Below, piece by piece: positions 12,228 to 23,368 of a stretch of 64,000 nt of DNA. Both the position numbers and the translations under genes were made by a program. The notes beneath the pieces are model-generated. The model did no database searches and was not told the DNA's origin. It was given only the letters and a program-made list of their open reading frames with translations. The stretch comes from Apus apus (lineage: Eukaryota > Chordata > Aves > Apodiformes > Apodidae). The stretch lies in contig NC_067287.1 of NCBI RefSeq assembly GCF_020740795.1, positions 11,981,501 through 12,045,500 on the forward strand. Direction: 5' to 3'. Every line of letters begins with the position of its first letter. Position 1 is the stretch's first letter.

Positions 12228-13296
12228 GTCATAAAGGGAGATGTAATAAATGGAGACTTCATCATGGGAGATGTCATAAAGCAAGACTTCATAAAGGGAT
12301 ACGCCATAATCAGACATGTCATAAAGGGGAAATGTCGTAAAGGGAGACATAATAATGGAAGATGTCATAATGGGAGAGTTAATTAAAGGGAAAGGTCATA
12401 ATTTGTGACATCACAGTGGAAGATGTAATACAGGGAGATGCCACAAAGTGAGATGTCATAATGCACAACATCATAATGGGCAGTGTAATTTATGTAGAAG
12501 TCATAACGGGAGAGGCCATGAAGGGAGATCTCATCAAGTCAGATGTCATTATGGGAGACACCATAATAAGAGACGTCACACAAGGAGACGTCATAAAGGA
12601 AGTGATCATAAACAGAGGTGTCCTAAAAACAGAGGTGATAAAGAGAGGTGTCAAAATGCTCAATGTCATAAAGGGAGCCATCGTAATGGCAAACATCATA
12701 ATGGGAGACCTAATAAAGAGAGACATCAAAATGGGTGATGTCAAAATGGAAGACAGAATAAAGGGATATGTCATAATGGAAGACATGATCAATGGAGATA
12801 TCTTCATGGGTGAAATCATAATGGGAGACATCAGAATGGGAGAAGCCATAATGGAAGACCTAATAAAGGGAGATATCAAAATGGGTCACAATGGAAGATG
12901 AAAAAGAAAGGGATACGGCAAAAAGGGAGACAAACTAATGAAAGACATGATAAAGGGAGAAGTCAAAGTGAGACGTCATCGTGGGTGATGTCATTAAGGG
13001 AGACATAAATGGAGACTTAAAATGGGAGACATCATAATGGGCAGCATCATAAAGGGAGATGTACTAAATGAGACTTCGTAACAGGAGACGTCGTATTGGC
13101 AGCATCATTAAGAGCCATGTCATAAAGGGAGCGTCATAATGGGCAACGTCATAAAGAGAGATGCCATAAAGAGAGGTGTCATAATCAGCCATGTCATAAA
13201 GGAAGATGCCATAATGAGAGAGGTCATAAAGGAAGACATGATCGAGTCAGACGTCATCATGAGAGACGTCATACAAGGAGACATCATAAAGGAGAT
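12228..13296 (+). repeat. Minisatellite, 15-bp unit, about 70 degenerate copies
   Basis: A tandem array with period 15 and approximate consensus GGGAGAYGTCATAAA, with variants such as GTCATAATGGGAGAC and GACATCATAATGGGA. The array is about 1069 bases, so close to 70 units, many diverged by several substitutions and some by small indels. Because the period is a multiple of three, long open frames appear by themselves: plus 12461-12901 (146 codons, pentapeptides like IMGDV and IKGDV), plus 12448-12738, and minus 12490-12879. I do not consider these to be genes. Several units contain GACGTCA, seven of eight bases of a palindromic cAMP response element. The plus strand is purine-rich throughout. 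The array lies in the intergenic space between the convergent genes. Confidence 0.93.
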
Positions 13297-15900
13297 AAGA
13301 ACGTGGAGCTGGCTTGCATGGGCTGACAGGGCTAGGTAGACTCTTGCCTTTTCCTGCTTTGCTGGGGTGTGCTTGTAGGGAAGATTTATGTTGTGACCCA
13401 GAGTTTTATCACCTTCTTTATCATTGTGACTGACCCTACATTGACCACCTCATCACATCAACTCAACCACATGTAAGTGTAGCTTGCTCTCCTTTTAAAA
13501 CTATGAAGACACCAAGGAAAACACTGGCATGCTGCACCCCAGCCACCTCTGCTCCTTACCTCCATGCTGTGTGTCTCCACTGAACACAGAGGATGCAACT
13601 CATAGGATCCTTGGCCCAAGGCAGGTCTGGCACCCAGCAAACACTTAGAGCTCCTTCTGGCTGTGGGGCAGAGGTGTCTTCTTGCTGACGAGCTCTGCTG
13701 TACCACTATCACGCTTCAAAATAAGTATTTTTGAGATTTTTCAAGGTCAAACATCAATCATAGTTAATGAACTAAGAATTAGCGGGGAGCAAAATGCAAT
13801 CCTGGTTTTCCATCACTCTAGAGAAACTGTGGTGTCTTCCAGACCTGGAGTTGGCATTGAGCATGGCAAATAGCAACAGGCTGTTGATGTTCAATCCATC
13901 TAACTTTCCTGTATGCTTTCATTCTTAAACCTTCCACAGTCATTTCCCTGCTGTCTTGGAAATAACGGAGCCAGCAATAGATTGTTCCCCTCTCAAGCAC
14001 AGGGTAATGAACAGCCATCAGAAACATTTGATGTTTCCATGATGTGAAGCATCAGTGGCCACGGAGAAAACTTTACCCATTTTTGCAGTACTTAATTTAC
14101 TGTCACAAGCAAGTGATCTGCACAAGGGAGCAGGCACAAAGCTGACACACTTTCATTACCCTGGCAGGAGCTACATGATTGTTTTCTGTTTTCACATTTC
14201 TTAGCAACAACATTGTTTTGTTCATAGGTTTCTTCATAGGAGATTGGCTGAAATTATTTTTGTGTTGTACTGAATTTCCATGCTGACTTACCTCAGCCTG
14301 TCTGGGAGCAAGAGCCTTGCTGTCTGCCTGAGAGCCTCCTGGCACTTACTGCTGTCTTCTGCTGATCCATTGTTCCTCTGGTGCTGGAAGAGCCAAACCT
14401 CATTGCCTGGACAGCCTTTGCAGCCCCCAAGGAAGGGGTCTGGCCCACCTTTGTGCCACCAGCAGAGTCCCTCCAGCCTTGAGACCTGCCTGCAGATATA
14501 GAACAGAGCAGAAAACTCCCAAAAGGGAATGTTGCTGCAGCCTTAGGACCCACTGCAAAGCCTCATGTTGGGAGTCCTAGACGACCTGGGACTGCCCCAC
14601 CACCAGGGGGTCATGCTCCCATGGTTGTTTGGGTCCCGAAGAGTTGTTTCCTCTAGCCCTTATCCAAGAATGACTTCAGTGGGTGACTGGCTGTGCAGGA
14701 GAGGAGAGCAGGCTGCTCCGGACAACTTGCTTGAAGAGTCCTGACATAGTGCACACTCCAGGGCTTCCCCCCTGCCTGTTCAAGCCCTAGTTGAAGCAAA
14801 ACAACCCAAGGGATGCCAAAACACCCAGAGCTGGAACCTACAAGCAGCCCTGACTTTTTCCCCAGCTTCTGCTGGTCCCACAGGATTAGACATGAGGTAT
14901 CTGTGAGTAGCTTGGGCACATCTGGGCACGCCAAGTGCCTGCCCCCAGCCCAGCTGCTCCCACAGGCCCTGTCTGCCCATGTGCAACCCCAGTGTGGTTG
15001 GGGAGGAAGCAACCAGTGAGCACCCAGCAAAGATGTGCCAATAGGAAAGAGAGAACAAATGCTATTTATATGCCAGGGAGGTGCTCAATTTCAACAACAG
15101 GAAAGATAAAACAGAACCCGGGGTTTAAGTCTCTGACTCTTTGAGAAAGGATGAGCATAGAGGGTTCCTCAACACACACAACTACAACAGGGATGGGAGA
15201 TGGACCAGAGATCTGAGAGGGGGATGGATCAGTTCTCATCCCCCCCAAGGGCGGAGATTTCCGTAACACCGCAAAGATAAATACAACTGGGAACTGTATC
15301 ATTAGAGGAGCCTTAAGCTCCCATATATAGCCTGGAAAGAGACTGTTGCTAAGAATAGTGGGGCCCAGATATTCCACGATACAAGAGTTGACAGATTTCT
15401 TCCCAGCACTAAGAGGATGTGAGGCTATTTTAAACTTACCAGGGTAAGTAGTCAGGGCGTTTCTGAAGAGCTGGTCCCAGAAAATAAACATGGGTCAAGA
15501 GACCTCAGGTTGAGTCTGTTTCAATTAAAGGTAGAATAAGCACAAGGAAGGTTATTACGAAGGGTCTCCTTTCTAGAAGCATGAACACAGACATGCTAAT
15601 GACAGCAACAAGCAAAATGACCCAGCAGGATGATGCCTGCAGCATTCTGAGCCCCGATGGTGAGGCAGCATGTGAAGTCAGAGTGGGGATGGTGTGGTGG
15701 GGCTGCAGGGGCTGCCACTGCCACCAGAGCCTTCCTCCCACTCTGCCCCAGCCTTTGGTCCAGCACTTTGCCAGACCCTCCCCCTAAAACCCCACTGAAA
15801 GCAATGGAAATTTTTCCATTGGCTGGGTTGGGCTTTGGCTGAGGCTTCACTCATTGAGACTAAGCAACCCCCATTTTTGTAGCAGTACCTGCAGTGGTTT
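13297..15900. other. Intergenic, no supported gene
   Basis: Non-repetitive DNA between the minisatellite and the distal candidate SLC49A4 poly(A) signal. The minus strand carries a 141-codon frame (15066-15491) and a 78-codon frame (15505-15741). Both lack recognisable domains, and overlapping plus-strand frames exist. A TATATAT stretch lies near 15324 on the minus strand. I cannot exclude an old degraded mobile element but see no defining terminal sequences. Confidence 0.4.
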
Positions 15901-15938
15901 TCAGCAATATTACGGCAGAAATAAACTATTTCCCTGCA

Positions 15939-15944
15939 TTTATT
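15939..15944 (-). terminator. Candidate distal poly(A) signal, SLC49A4 strand
   Basis: AATAAA on the minus strand in an A-rich context (AAAAAGAAAAATAAATG). It is 7.3 kb past the SLC49A4 stop, so it would require a very long UTR. Listed only as a possible distal end. Confidence 0.15.
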
Positions 15945-16720
15945 TTTCTTTTTAATTAATGAACAGTGATGGCAGCACATCTGAGTAACCTCTTTAATGT
16001 GCAACAACCAGTACGCCAAGTAACACGCACTTCATGGTCAGATTCCAGTTTTAAAAAGAAATGACACAGTGGATGTGTTACACTGACAAGTATATAGTGG
16101 TTTCCACATATTTTCTTTCTTAAAAATAAAAATACATCACATCAGAATATTGCATACAAAAAGTAGAATTTGCCCTAAAATAAAATTCTATCAAATTACT
16201 TAAAAAATTACGAAAGTAAAATGCATACAAACTCCAGTAAAACTGAACAGTCTTACAGGTTGAGGAGAGTTTACAAAGATGCTCTCCAGCACATAAAACC
16301 CTTTTCTTTCTCCATATGTTCACACAGTTCAAAAAATCCCAAACTGTTGGGTGTGTCACATAATAAAAGCTGTTTTTCCCACCTTATCAAGTACTTGTTT
16401 CTAAAATGCACAGAAGAAGATGTTAAACTTGGCAGGGGAAAAAGAGATTTTAATCTAGTAAATATCACAGACAGAGAAAAAAATATATATATGGAAAATA
16501 ATGGATTGTCCCGGGGGGAAGCAGCAGCAGTGGCCACCCACCCCTGGGGATGCCCTGTGGCTCTGCTGGGAGCAGAAAGGTCAGGGCAGGAGAGGAGCAA
16601 AGGAGCCAACTCCTGGTTTTGCACCATGGCTTTGATGGCTCATCCAGGGCGTCCAGAGATACAGCCCAGGAGCATCACAGCCCCTGACAGCCACATGCAG
16701 ACCAGCTCTCTGAGCATTCT
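15945..16720. other. Non-coding stretch, nothing recognised
   Basis: AT-rich DNA with A-rich tracts around 16120-16220 and an AT repeat near 16480-16492. The 170-codon plus frame at 16221-16733 has no recognisable domain and runs into the CR1 end, so I treat it as chance. Confidence 0.4.
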
Positions 16721-16721
16721 C

Positions 16722-17040
16722 ATAGAATCATAGAACCATTCCAGTTGGAAAATACCCTTGGGATCACCGAGTCCAACCATCATCCCTACTCTACAAAGTT
16801 CTCCCCTAAACAGTATCCACCAACACCACATCCAAACGACCCTTAAACACATCCAGGGATGGTGACTCAACCACCTCCCTGGGCAGCCTATTCCAGTGTC
16901 TGACCACTCTTTCTGTGAACTATTTTTTCTTAATGTCCAGTCTAAACCTGCCCTGTTGCAGCTTGAAGCCATTCCCTCTTGTTCTGTCGCTAATGACCTG
17001 TGAGAAGAGGCCATTCCTTCCCTAAAGATAACCATTTCCC
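16722..17040 (-). mobile_element. CR1 LINE fragment (3' end, minus orientation)
   Basis: It begins at ATAGAATCATAGAACCATT, the reverse complement of the CR1 3' terminal short repeats. It continues with blocks typical of avian CR1, namely GAGTCCAACC, CTCCCTGGGCAGCC, CCAGTGTCTGACC, and the complement of the reverse-transcriptase C-terminal region. Resemblance fades after about 17040, so this is a 5'-truncated copy as is usual for CR1. Its sense strand is the minus strand. It is degraded and cannot encode protein. Confidence 0.88.
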
Positions 17041-20000
17041 ACCAGTTTGCTGAAGTACCCTGTCCTGCTGGAGGGACACACAGCACACACTGTCTGTGCC
17101 CCAGAGGCTCTGCTGCCCAGGCACAGGCACACAGGGGCTGTGTTCCCCACCAGAGTCTCAAGGCTGAGGACATGCAGCCCATTAAACAGGGCATTTCCCA
17201 GGCCCTGCTCCAGCCCATCCCTCACAGGATCCCAAAGCGCTTCCCAGCCCCAGTTGCACCATGGCCCTGCCTGGGGAGGTACGTGGGGTGTCCCCCTCCC
17301 TTTTTAGAAATGGGAAGAGTGAGGCACCTCACACACCAGCACCCCCTTCCCCAGGCCCCTGTGCAGCTTATCCCAGCATCACACAGGTCTGCACATCCCT
17401 TCTGAAAAGGAAAATGTGGGGTCTGAGGCTTTTTTGGCTTTTACAAATAGATGGACTGAGGTTGGAGAAGAGGCCTGAGCCTAAAGGGGAAAGATTCCCA
17501 TAAAGAAAAAAAGGATTTGTGCTTGGTATTTTCTTAATTTAGTGACATGAATTGAGCCCAACAAGCCTCTCCAGATGTAGGAAGTGGAGAAATGTCAGGG
17601 AATGGTAGCAGGGAGAGGGACTGGGGAAGGAAAAGCTGTTATTGCAGAGACCAAGTCCCACCTGCCTTTGCCACGCCCCGGAAAACCAGCACCTCTATGT
17701 CAGGTGCCACATCCATGGCTGATACTGCTGCACAAATGGTGTCACAAACATAAAACAAACCTCATCCTTGAGGAAGTAAAAAATGAGATCCTGCTAAAAT
17801 TGGGCTGTAGAAGACAAGCCTCCTGCACAAATAACCCAACTGCCCACCAGCATCACACCTTCTGGGCATCCTGGCTGCAGAAATTCCCTTCCCTCTGCCC
17901 CAACCCCTGCATCCCCAGCCTGGGCACGAGGTTAAGCAGCAGGAGGAGGGTCAGGGCTGCAGGAGAGGGTCCACACTCCTGGTGGGCATCAATTGCTGCA
18001 ACTGTGATCCCAAGTGAAAGGCAGGAGCCAGCACATCTGTGCAAATATTTGGTTTTGCTTGTCAAAACTTTGGACTGAGTTACATTTCCTCCTCTAGTCA
18101 TTAGTTTCATCTGTCTTGAAAAACAAACTGCAAAAATCATAAGCAGATTGACATCCTCTTCTGACTTTACTGGGGCCACCTGCTCTGCAGCAATTCCCTG
18201 CTGTCTGAAATGATGGTCCTGGACCATTCTGTGCACCCACAGCCCCCCTGGCACCAACGATGGCTGCAGGGACACAGAGGAAGCCCCTGTAGATGCTTCC
18301 CATCTCTCTCATACAGAGCAGAAGCCTGCAGGCTGTTCCTCCATTGGAAGAGAGGCAGCGACCAAGACAAGGCTTTTCCCTCCAACACATGCTCCCTTCC
18401 TCCTTCCAGCCCCAACACTGGGATGCACATCCCAGCCCCAGGGAAGCTGATAAAGTCCTCGTTCCTGTTGGCAGGGTCACCTTTCCCCTCATGCAACCAC
18501 ACATCCTCCTGGCACAGCCTCAGCCCTGCTCCCCAGGGGTTCAACAACACAGAGAACAGCAGCACCAACACCAAATACCAAATTCACACCAAACACTGAG
18601 GTACCTTCTCACACAAGTGTAGCAGTTGTCTCATCAAATCATTACCCCAATCCAAACTTAGTCTAAAATAAAGCCCCAAAACACTAATGAAACATAAAAA
18701 TGCATTTGTCACAGATAATTATTAACATTTGCAAGTGACCTAGTAGAAGAAACGAAGAAGAAAAATGAAGACCTTGCTTTCATAGCATCATAGGACAGTT
18801 ATATCCACTTGCAAACTGTGTAATTCCTATTAATATTTCAGTCTGTCCTCACAATTAAATAGCACTTCTCTTTCTTGAAGCAGCCAATATATGCATATCA
18901 ATCAATCCAGCTTATTTAGATTACAGTATAAGGCTACACAGTCATTTGTTAAGTTTACAGTAGAACAAGCCAGGCCTTAACATCCCTGTCATCACAAAAC
19001 TTTCAATTTTGTATGGATTTGATGAGCTCAATGCAGTCTTTCATTGTGGAAATGCCCTCTGGAGATCCCCCCTCCCTTACTCTCTTCCTCAGCCTGGCAC
19101 TCCCTGGAGTTACCAGTACAAACACCAATGCAGCCTGGACTTTTCCAACCCACTCCAAGATTAAAGGCATCCTTCTTCCATTCATTTCAGCTCTGTCAGA
19201 TGCTTGGGAATAATTCCATGATGCTGGGAACCTGAATCCCTGCCATGCCTGTCAGTTTGGCCCCTATAGCTGCAATGTCTTTCCACAGCTCTACCTTGGA
19301 GACCTGGCAATAACTCAAACATTCCAGCGTTATCAGTCCTAGCTTACTGAAGGAAAAAAATCAAGAAATCAGTAAAAGTGGCTTCATCCTGGCTCAAACC
19401 AGGACACTGTGGGAGCTAAAATTACAGTTTTCAGGCAAATTATACTCTGCTCATAGCAGACTATCAGTTCACATATGTGAACAATCCTTCGGGCCTGCAC
19501 TTTCTTCCAGCTTGCACAATTTTCTAAACTCCACTCTTTTTAAGCATATGAAGTAGGTGGTCAGCCAACCCATCCCTCTAAAACTGGCTTGGGAACACAG
19601 AAGCTCCTCTCCATACCTCCTGCACAGACTCCAGCTCAGGGGGGGCAGGTGGCCACATGGGAAGGCAAAGGAATCCAAAAGAAATTAATGCAGTGAAGAG
19701 ACAGAGCTGGAAGTGGAGCCTCCATTTGCGAACCCCGACCTTACATGAAAGCAAACACAGCTACACAGCTTCTCAGCCAAGCAGAAACCTGAGGAGCAGC
19801 CCATACTTAAAATGAAGAACTATTAAGAGACAGCCATCACTACAGAGCATCCTTCCTAGCATCTTCAATATAAAACACAGCACAGTCATTTATGTTTTAG
19901 GGGGCTCTGCACTGCTGGGAAAAAAACATGTTCCTCAGGGCTGTGAACTTATGGACGTTAAAAAGAAGCAAATATCTTAACTTCCCAGGGCACCTTCCTC

Positions 20001-20803
20001 TGCTTGCAAGTCAAAAGGCCAAGCAGCAGCCAAAGCCAGCTACTTTGTGGCAGTGCAAGGTAATGTCTTATTTAGATATAAAATACCCAATTGTTGCTGA
20101 CTCAGAAGTTACAGAGATACTTAGAACTTTAATTAATAAAGAAAGGGTAAGTGAAGCCTGTTCTGCACTTCTGCTAACTGGATCAACATTGCTTAGAGCT
20201 CTCCCTGTGGTCTCAAAATCTAATTTCCAATAAAGTGCAGTTATCCCTACAGCTCAAACCCTCAATAAACCCAAAGGCGGACTTAGTGATGACCCGTATC
20301 CAAAAAAATATTCCCACAGGTTCAGGTGGGTTACTGGCATGAAATGGACTGCTTCTCCAGAGGGGGATTCTGTGCTGCTGGGCAGAGAGGATAAAATATT
20401 TTTCCAAGATCTTAGTGAGCACATTTGCAAGCCTCACCTCTGTCCTGACCCAGACTTGCTAAACTAATACAATCCTAAAGCCTGAACATGGTGTGTATGG
20501 AACGCAGCAGTGTCCTGCACAACTTAAAGTAACTTGGGAGCAATCCTTTGGTTTTCATTCAAGCAGATTTCCATCAGACTTGCTGGGAACACTGAAGAAT
20601 GGTGCCCACAGGCGCAAGGCTCCAGTAGAGCCACTCTGCTCTGGAGAACATGTCTATTCTGGTGCAGGGGCATCAAGCGCTGTAATTAAGACCACACACT
20701 TGAATGCTCAAGACAGACAGACTTCTACCAAAGCATAAAAGTTCAGGAGAGCAATGAGCAATGCACACCCACTCAGAGAAACAATCAACAGGGTTTAAAA
20801 CAA

Positions 20804-20855
20804 GATGTTGACTCCTCTCCTCTGACTGTAGGAGGATGTTGACTCTTCTCCTCTG
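20804..20855. repeat. Short tandem duplication, period 31
   Basis: A 21-base block containing GATGTTGACT and TCTCCTCTG occurs at 20804-20824 and again at 20835-20855 with one mismatch. This is a local two-copy duplication. Confidence 0.85.
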
Positions 20856-21834
20856 CTGCATCTGGCAGCACTGACAAAGTATTTTGAGTTGCTCAGTGCT
20901 TTCTGGAACAGAGGCAGAACAGGTTATAGTCTGAATACTGTCTGAAGTGCTTCTCCATCTTAAAACAGGTCAAGACAGTGAAAATATTAGAAATCTCTGT
21001 CACTCAGGACAGTGCCTGAACTGTGCTATTTTAATCTTAATGCAGCAACAGTAAATTGCAGAAGCAGAGCTCTGAAGAGCCACCCAAGCTTGCAATTCTG
21101 CCATGACAATGCAACTCCCCTCAGACTCTTGGCAAGCAATCCTTGGTTTCAGAAGACAATAGGTAGCAGCAGCTACTGGATACTGAAACTGTTCCAGGCA
21201 CTAGAACATAGTAAAAAGAAGTTGGACAGTTAATGCCATTCATCTGAAAAATGGCAAGAGGATGATGCCAGCAGTCCTGAACGTGCTGGTTAGATTGATT
21301 TGGTTATCCCAGCAGAGGTTTGCTCCATCGCCTACAAAGAGCCTGCTTCAAGACAGAAAACGAGCTAAGTCAATTTTCTGTCACTGCAGTAAATACATCC
21401 ATTGCTCTGAAAAAATAAAAGCAGGAAACAGCTTGTTTTATTTTACTGCGTAGATACACTCCTGAGTTGAAGGAATCAGTGGCATGTTCTCTGCAAAAGG
21501 AGAGCAGACAGAAGGAAGGGATCGGCGCCTGAACGGCAGCGCTCAGTTCAGGGTTTATTCAGCAGTGTTGGTGTCACCCCAGGGTGGCAGAGCAGAGTCC
21601 TGCACAGGAGCAAAGGGTGTCTGATCCAGACTTCCATGGATGCAGAACCCCACACACATCCCCTGCGGCACAATTGCTACGGTAGGAAATCACTCACCCC
21701 CTGAAAAAAAATCACGTCACCCACAGCCTATGCATGGGTTCCCATCCACGGCAGCGACTGGTTTAGTTACAGATCCCACCATCCAGAGACATGATTACTT
21801 AAAATAAACCTATGTAAACACATACCCTCGTGTA

Positions 21835-21940
21835 ACTTATATATAAAATGTGTATATATAAGTTTTATTTGTGTATACATAGATATAAATACGCACGCAG
21901 ACACACACACCCACACCCCTAACACAAAGCACACACACAT
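21835..21940. repeat. Mixed TA/CA microsatellite region
   Basis: Alternating purine-pyrimidine tracts: TATATATAAAATGTG, GTATATATAAG, then CACACACACCCACACCCC and further CACACACA. They are imperfect and simple. Confidence 0.8.
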
Positions 21941-22734
21941 GGAAATACTGTAACTGATGCTGAACTGAAACCTTAAGTATATAATTAAGAAATTATTAGC
22001 AGATTTAAAATTGAGTTAAAAAACTATTTAAAGTGTCTTTAATATTTATGTTCAAGTAAGGGCCAGAAAGACCACAAATCAGTACTCATAAAAAGAGCTG
22101 GCATTATATTTCCCATGTCATGCCAAAACTCAGGAGATACTTCTCATTGTCATTTCGCCATCAGGGCACCTCATCAACTAGAAAGATGTCTTTTTAGGAA
22201 ACAGTGATTTTAAAAACCTGGGTTAACAGTGTTGTTTAGGCACCCTCTATCATAAATTAATCCTAAAAACCACACACAACTTCGAGTATCAGAAGAGAAC
22301 TAGTAGGACTGGGACATCCATACCCACAGTACTCAGTGGCACAAACAGGTCTTCACAGTAAAAAAGGCAGTACTGGAGACAGGGGGTGAGAAAGTGACAC
22401 AGTGGTGGCCTTTAAAACAGCAACATGTACCAAGAGAGACCCTCCAGTAAACTTCTGAGATACCACAGATGCTCTGTATTCAGGAGAGAAAGAACCATGG
22501 TGGTATTTCAGAGGTGACTGCAGGTGCAAGTCGGGTTTCAGTGGCAGCTAAAGCTATCATTACCTGTGCTCCAGAGTGACAACAAACATCTCTAACAACA
22601 CTGCAAGGACTGCCTGGGATATTTAGTATGGCTAAAACCCCTGGTACCAGTGTCTTATATCAGAAATTACATTATTAGAATGTAAATGTAGTGTACCAGC
22701 ACCAAATGGTTTTAGCTTAACTGTTCAATGGACA

Positions 22735-22740
22735 TTTATT
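22735..22740 (-). terminator. SLC49A4: Candidate poly(A) signal, SLC49A4
   Basis: AATAAA on the minus strand 513 bases after the SLC49A4 stop, in AT-rich sequence. It would give a UTR of roughly 0.5 kb. Another minus-strand AATAAA is at 21554-21559. I cannot tell from sequence which is used. Confidence 0.3.
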
Positions 22741-22904
22741 ATATGTGACTACCAATTTAAAAGAGAGATCTATAACAAAAAAGATATTTTTTTCCTTTTG
22801 TCTTTTTTTTTTTTTTTCCTTTTGTTAAGATTATTCACTCTTTCTATTCTCACAGAAGACTCCAAATATGCTTGGTACCCCAGTGTGTATAACCGTGAGT
22901 CGGG

Positions 22905-22923
22905 ACACACACACACACACACA
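22905..22923. repeat. (AC)9 microsatellite
   Basis: Uninterrupted AC dinucleotides from 22905 to about 22922, likely polymorphic, located in the SLC49A4 3' UTR region. Confidence 0.9.
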
Positions 22924-23108
22924 GAGCTGTACACCCCACTGCTACATCAACAGCCTTTTAAATAGAGAGCCCCAGCTCTGGCACTGGGGCCTGTACCTCA
23001 GATCTGTTCTTTGTGCATTTCAGCATCATTAGCACCACTCAAGTTCCACGTTTATCACAAATCAAGGGGGTCTTGAACGTAAAGAACAGCCTGTCCCTCA
23101 CCCGCTCT

Positions 23109-23141
23109 AATAAAGCCACCAAAAAAAAAAAAAAAAAAAAA
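23109..23141 (+). repeat. AATAAA followed by A21 tract
   Basis: On the plus strand AATAAA (23109-23114) is followed after 6 bases by a run of 21 A (23121-23141). This resembles the 3' end of a retroposed transcript, but I do not recognise a source gene in the sequence before it, and no target-site duplication is obvious. It lies 112 bases past the SLC49A4 stop, antisense to that gene. Confidence 0.6.
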
Positions 23142-23252
23142 GGTCTTGGAATTTCTTTGTTTTTTCACTGTTCAGCTGTGCAAATCCAGGCAGATGTGCA
23201 GACTGCAAAGCTGACTTCCAGTCTCTTCCAACCCCTCATGAGCCTGGTGGTG

Positions 23253-23368
23253 TCACACAGAGACGACAACGTCGAGATAGAGTCTGTCGTAGGACTCGCG
23301 GAAGCAGAGGATGAGGAGCAGGCTGAGCAGACAGGAGCCTGGCAGGCACCAATTGAACCAGGAAAACT
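23253..23368 (-). CDS. SLC49A4: SLC49A4 last coding exon (TM12 and C-terminus)
   Basis: Read on the minus strand, a TTTACAG acceptor precedes 23368 and the frame continues as (G)AG. It encodes [19 protein letters not shown], then [19 protein letters not shown] and TGA at 23255-23253. The [11 protein letters not shown] motif, the final hydrophobic helix (TM12) and the [15 protein letters not shown] tail match the C-terminus of DIRC2/SLC49A4 as I know it. The open frame in another register across 23165-23596 is a shadow. SLC49A4 is a late-endosomal and lysosomal major-facilitator protein. Mammalian work reports proton-coupled pyridoxine export from lysosomes, and the human gene was found at a renal carcinoma translocation. 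Confidence 0.96.

Larger units (their letters stand above)
17041..22730. other. Non-coding stretch between CR1 and SLC49A4 3' end region
   Basis: From 17041 to about 18600 the DNA is GC-richer and carries several overlapping long frames on both strands (17584-18078 plus, 17853-18275 minus, 18094-18504 minus, 18210-18599 plus). None shows a domain or splice-bounded structure. From about 18600 to 22730 it is AT-rich and featureless apart from simple repeats. Some of it may belong to a long SLC49A4 3' UTR. Confidence 0.4.
22741..23252 (-). other. SLC49A4: Probable SLC49A4 proximal 3' UTR
   Basis: The sequence immediately after the SLC49A4 stop on the minus strand is non-coding. It contains a plus-strand T15 run at 22803-22817, an (AC)9 repeat at about 22905-22922, and a plus-strand A21 run at 23121-23141. 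The lower limit of the UTR is uncertain because several poly(A) hexamers are possible. Confidence 0.55.

Noticed and set aside
12461..12901. 146-codon plus-strand frame with pentapeptide repeats as a gene
   Set aside because: It lies wholly within the 15-bp minisatellite, and other frames on both strands are open for the same reason. There is no splice or start context.
16221..16733. 170-codon plus-strand frame
   Set aside because: It ends inside the CR1 terminal repeat and has overlapping minus-strand frames of similar length. No recognisable protein features.
16640..17218. 192-codon minus-strand frame
   Set aside because: It spans the CR1 fragment and its flank. The part in CR1 is not in the element's true coding frame, and no protein family is recognisable.
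17584..18504. Cluster of long frames on both strands suggesting a gene
   Set aside because: The frames overlap in several registers in a stop-poor GC-rich stretch, and none shows a domain or consistent exon boundaries.
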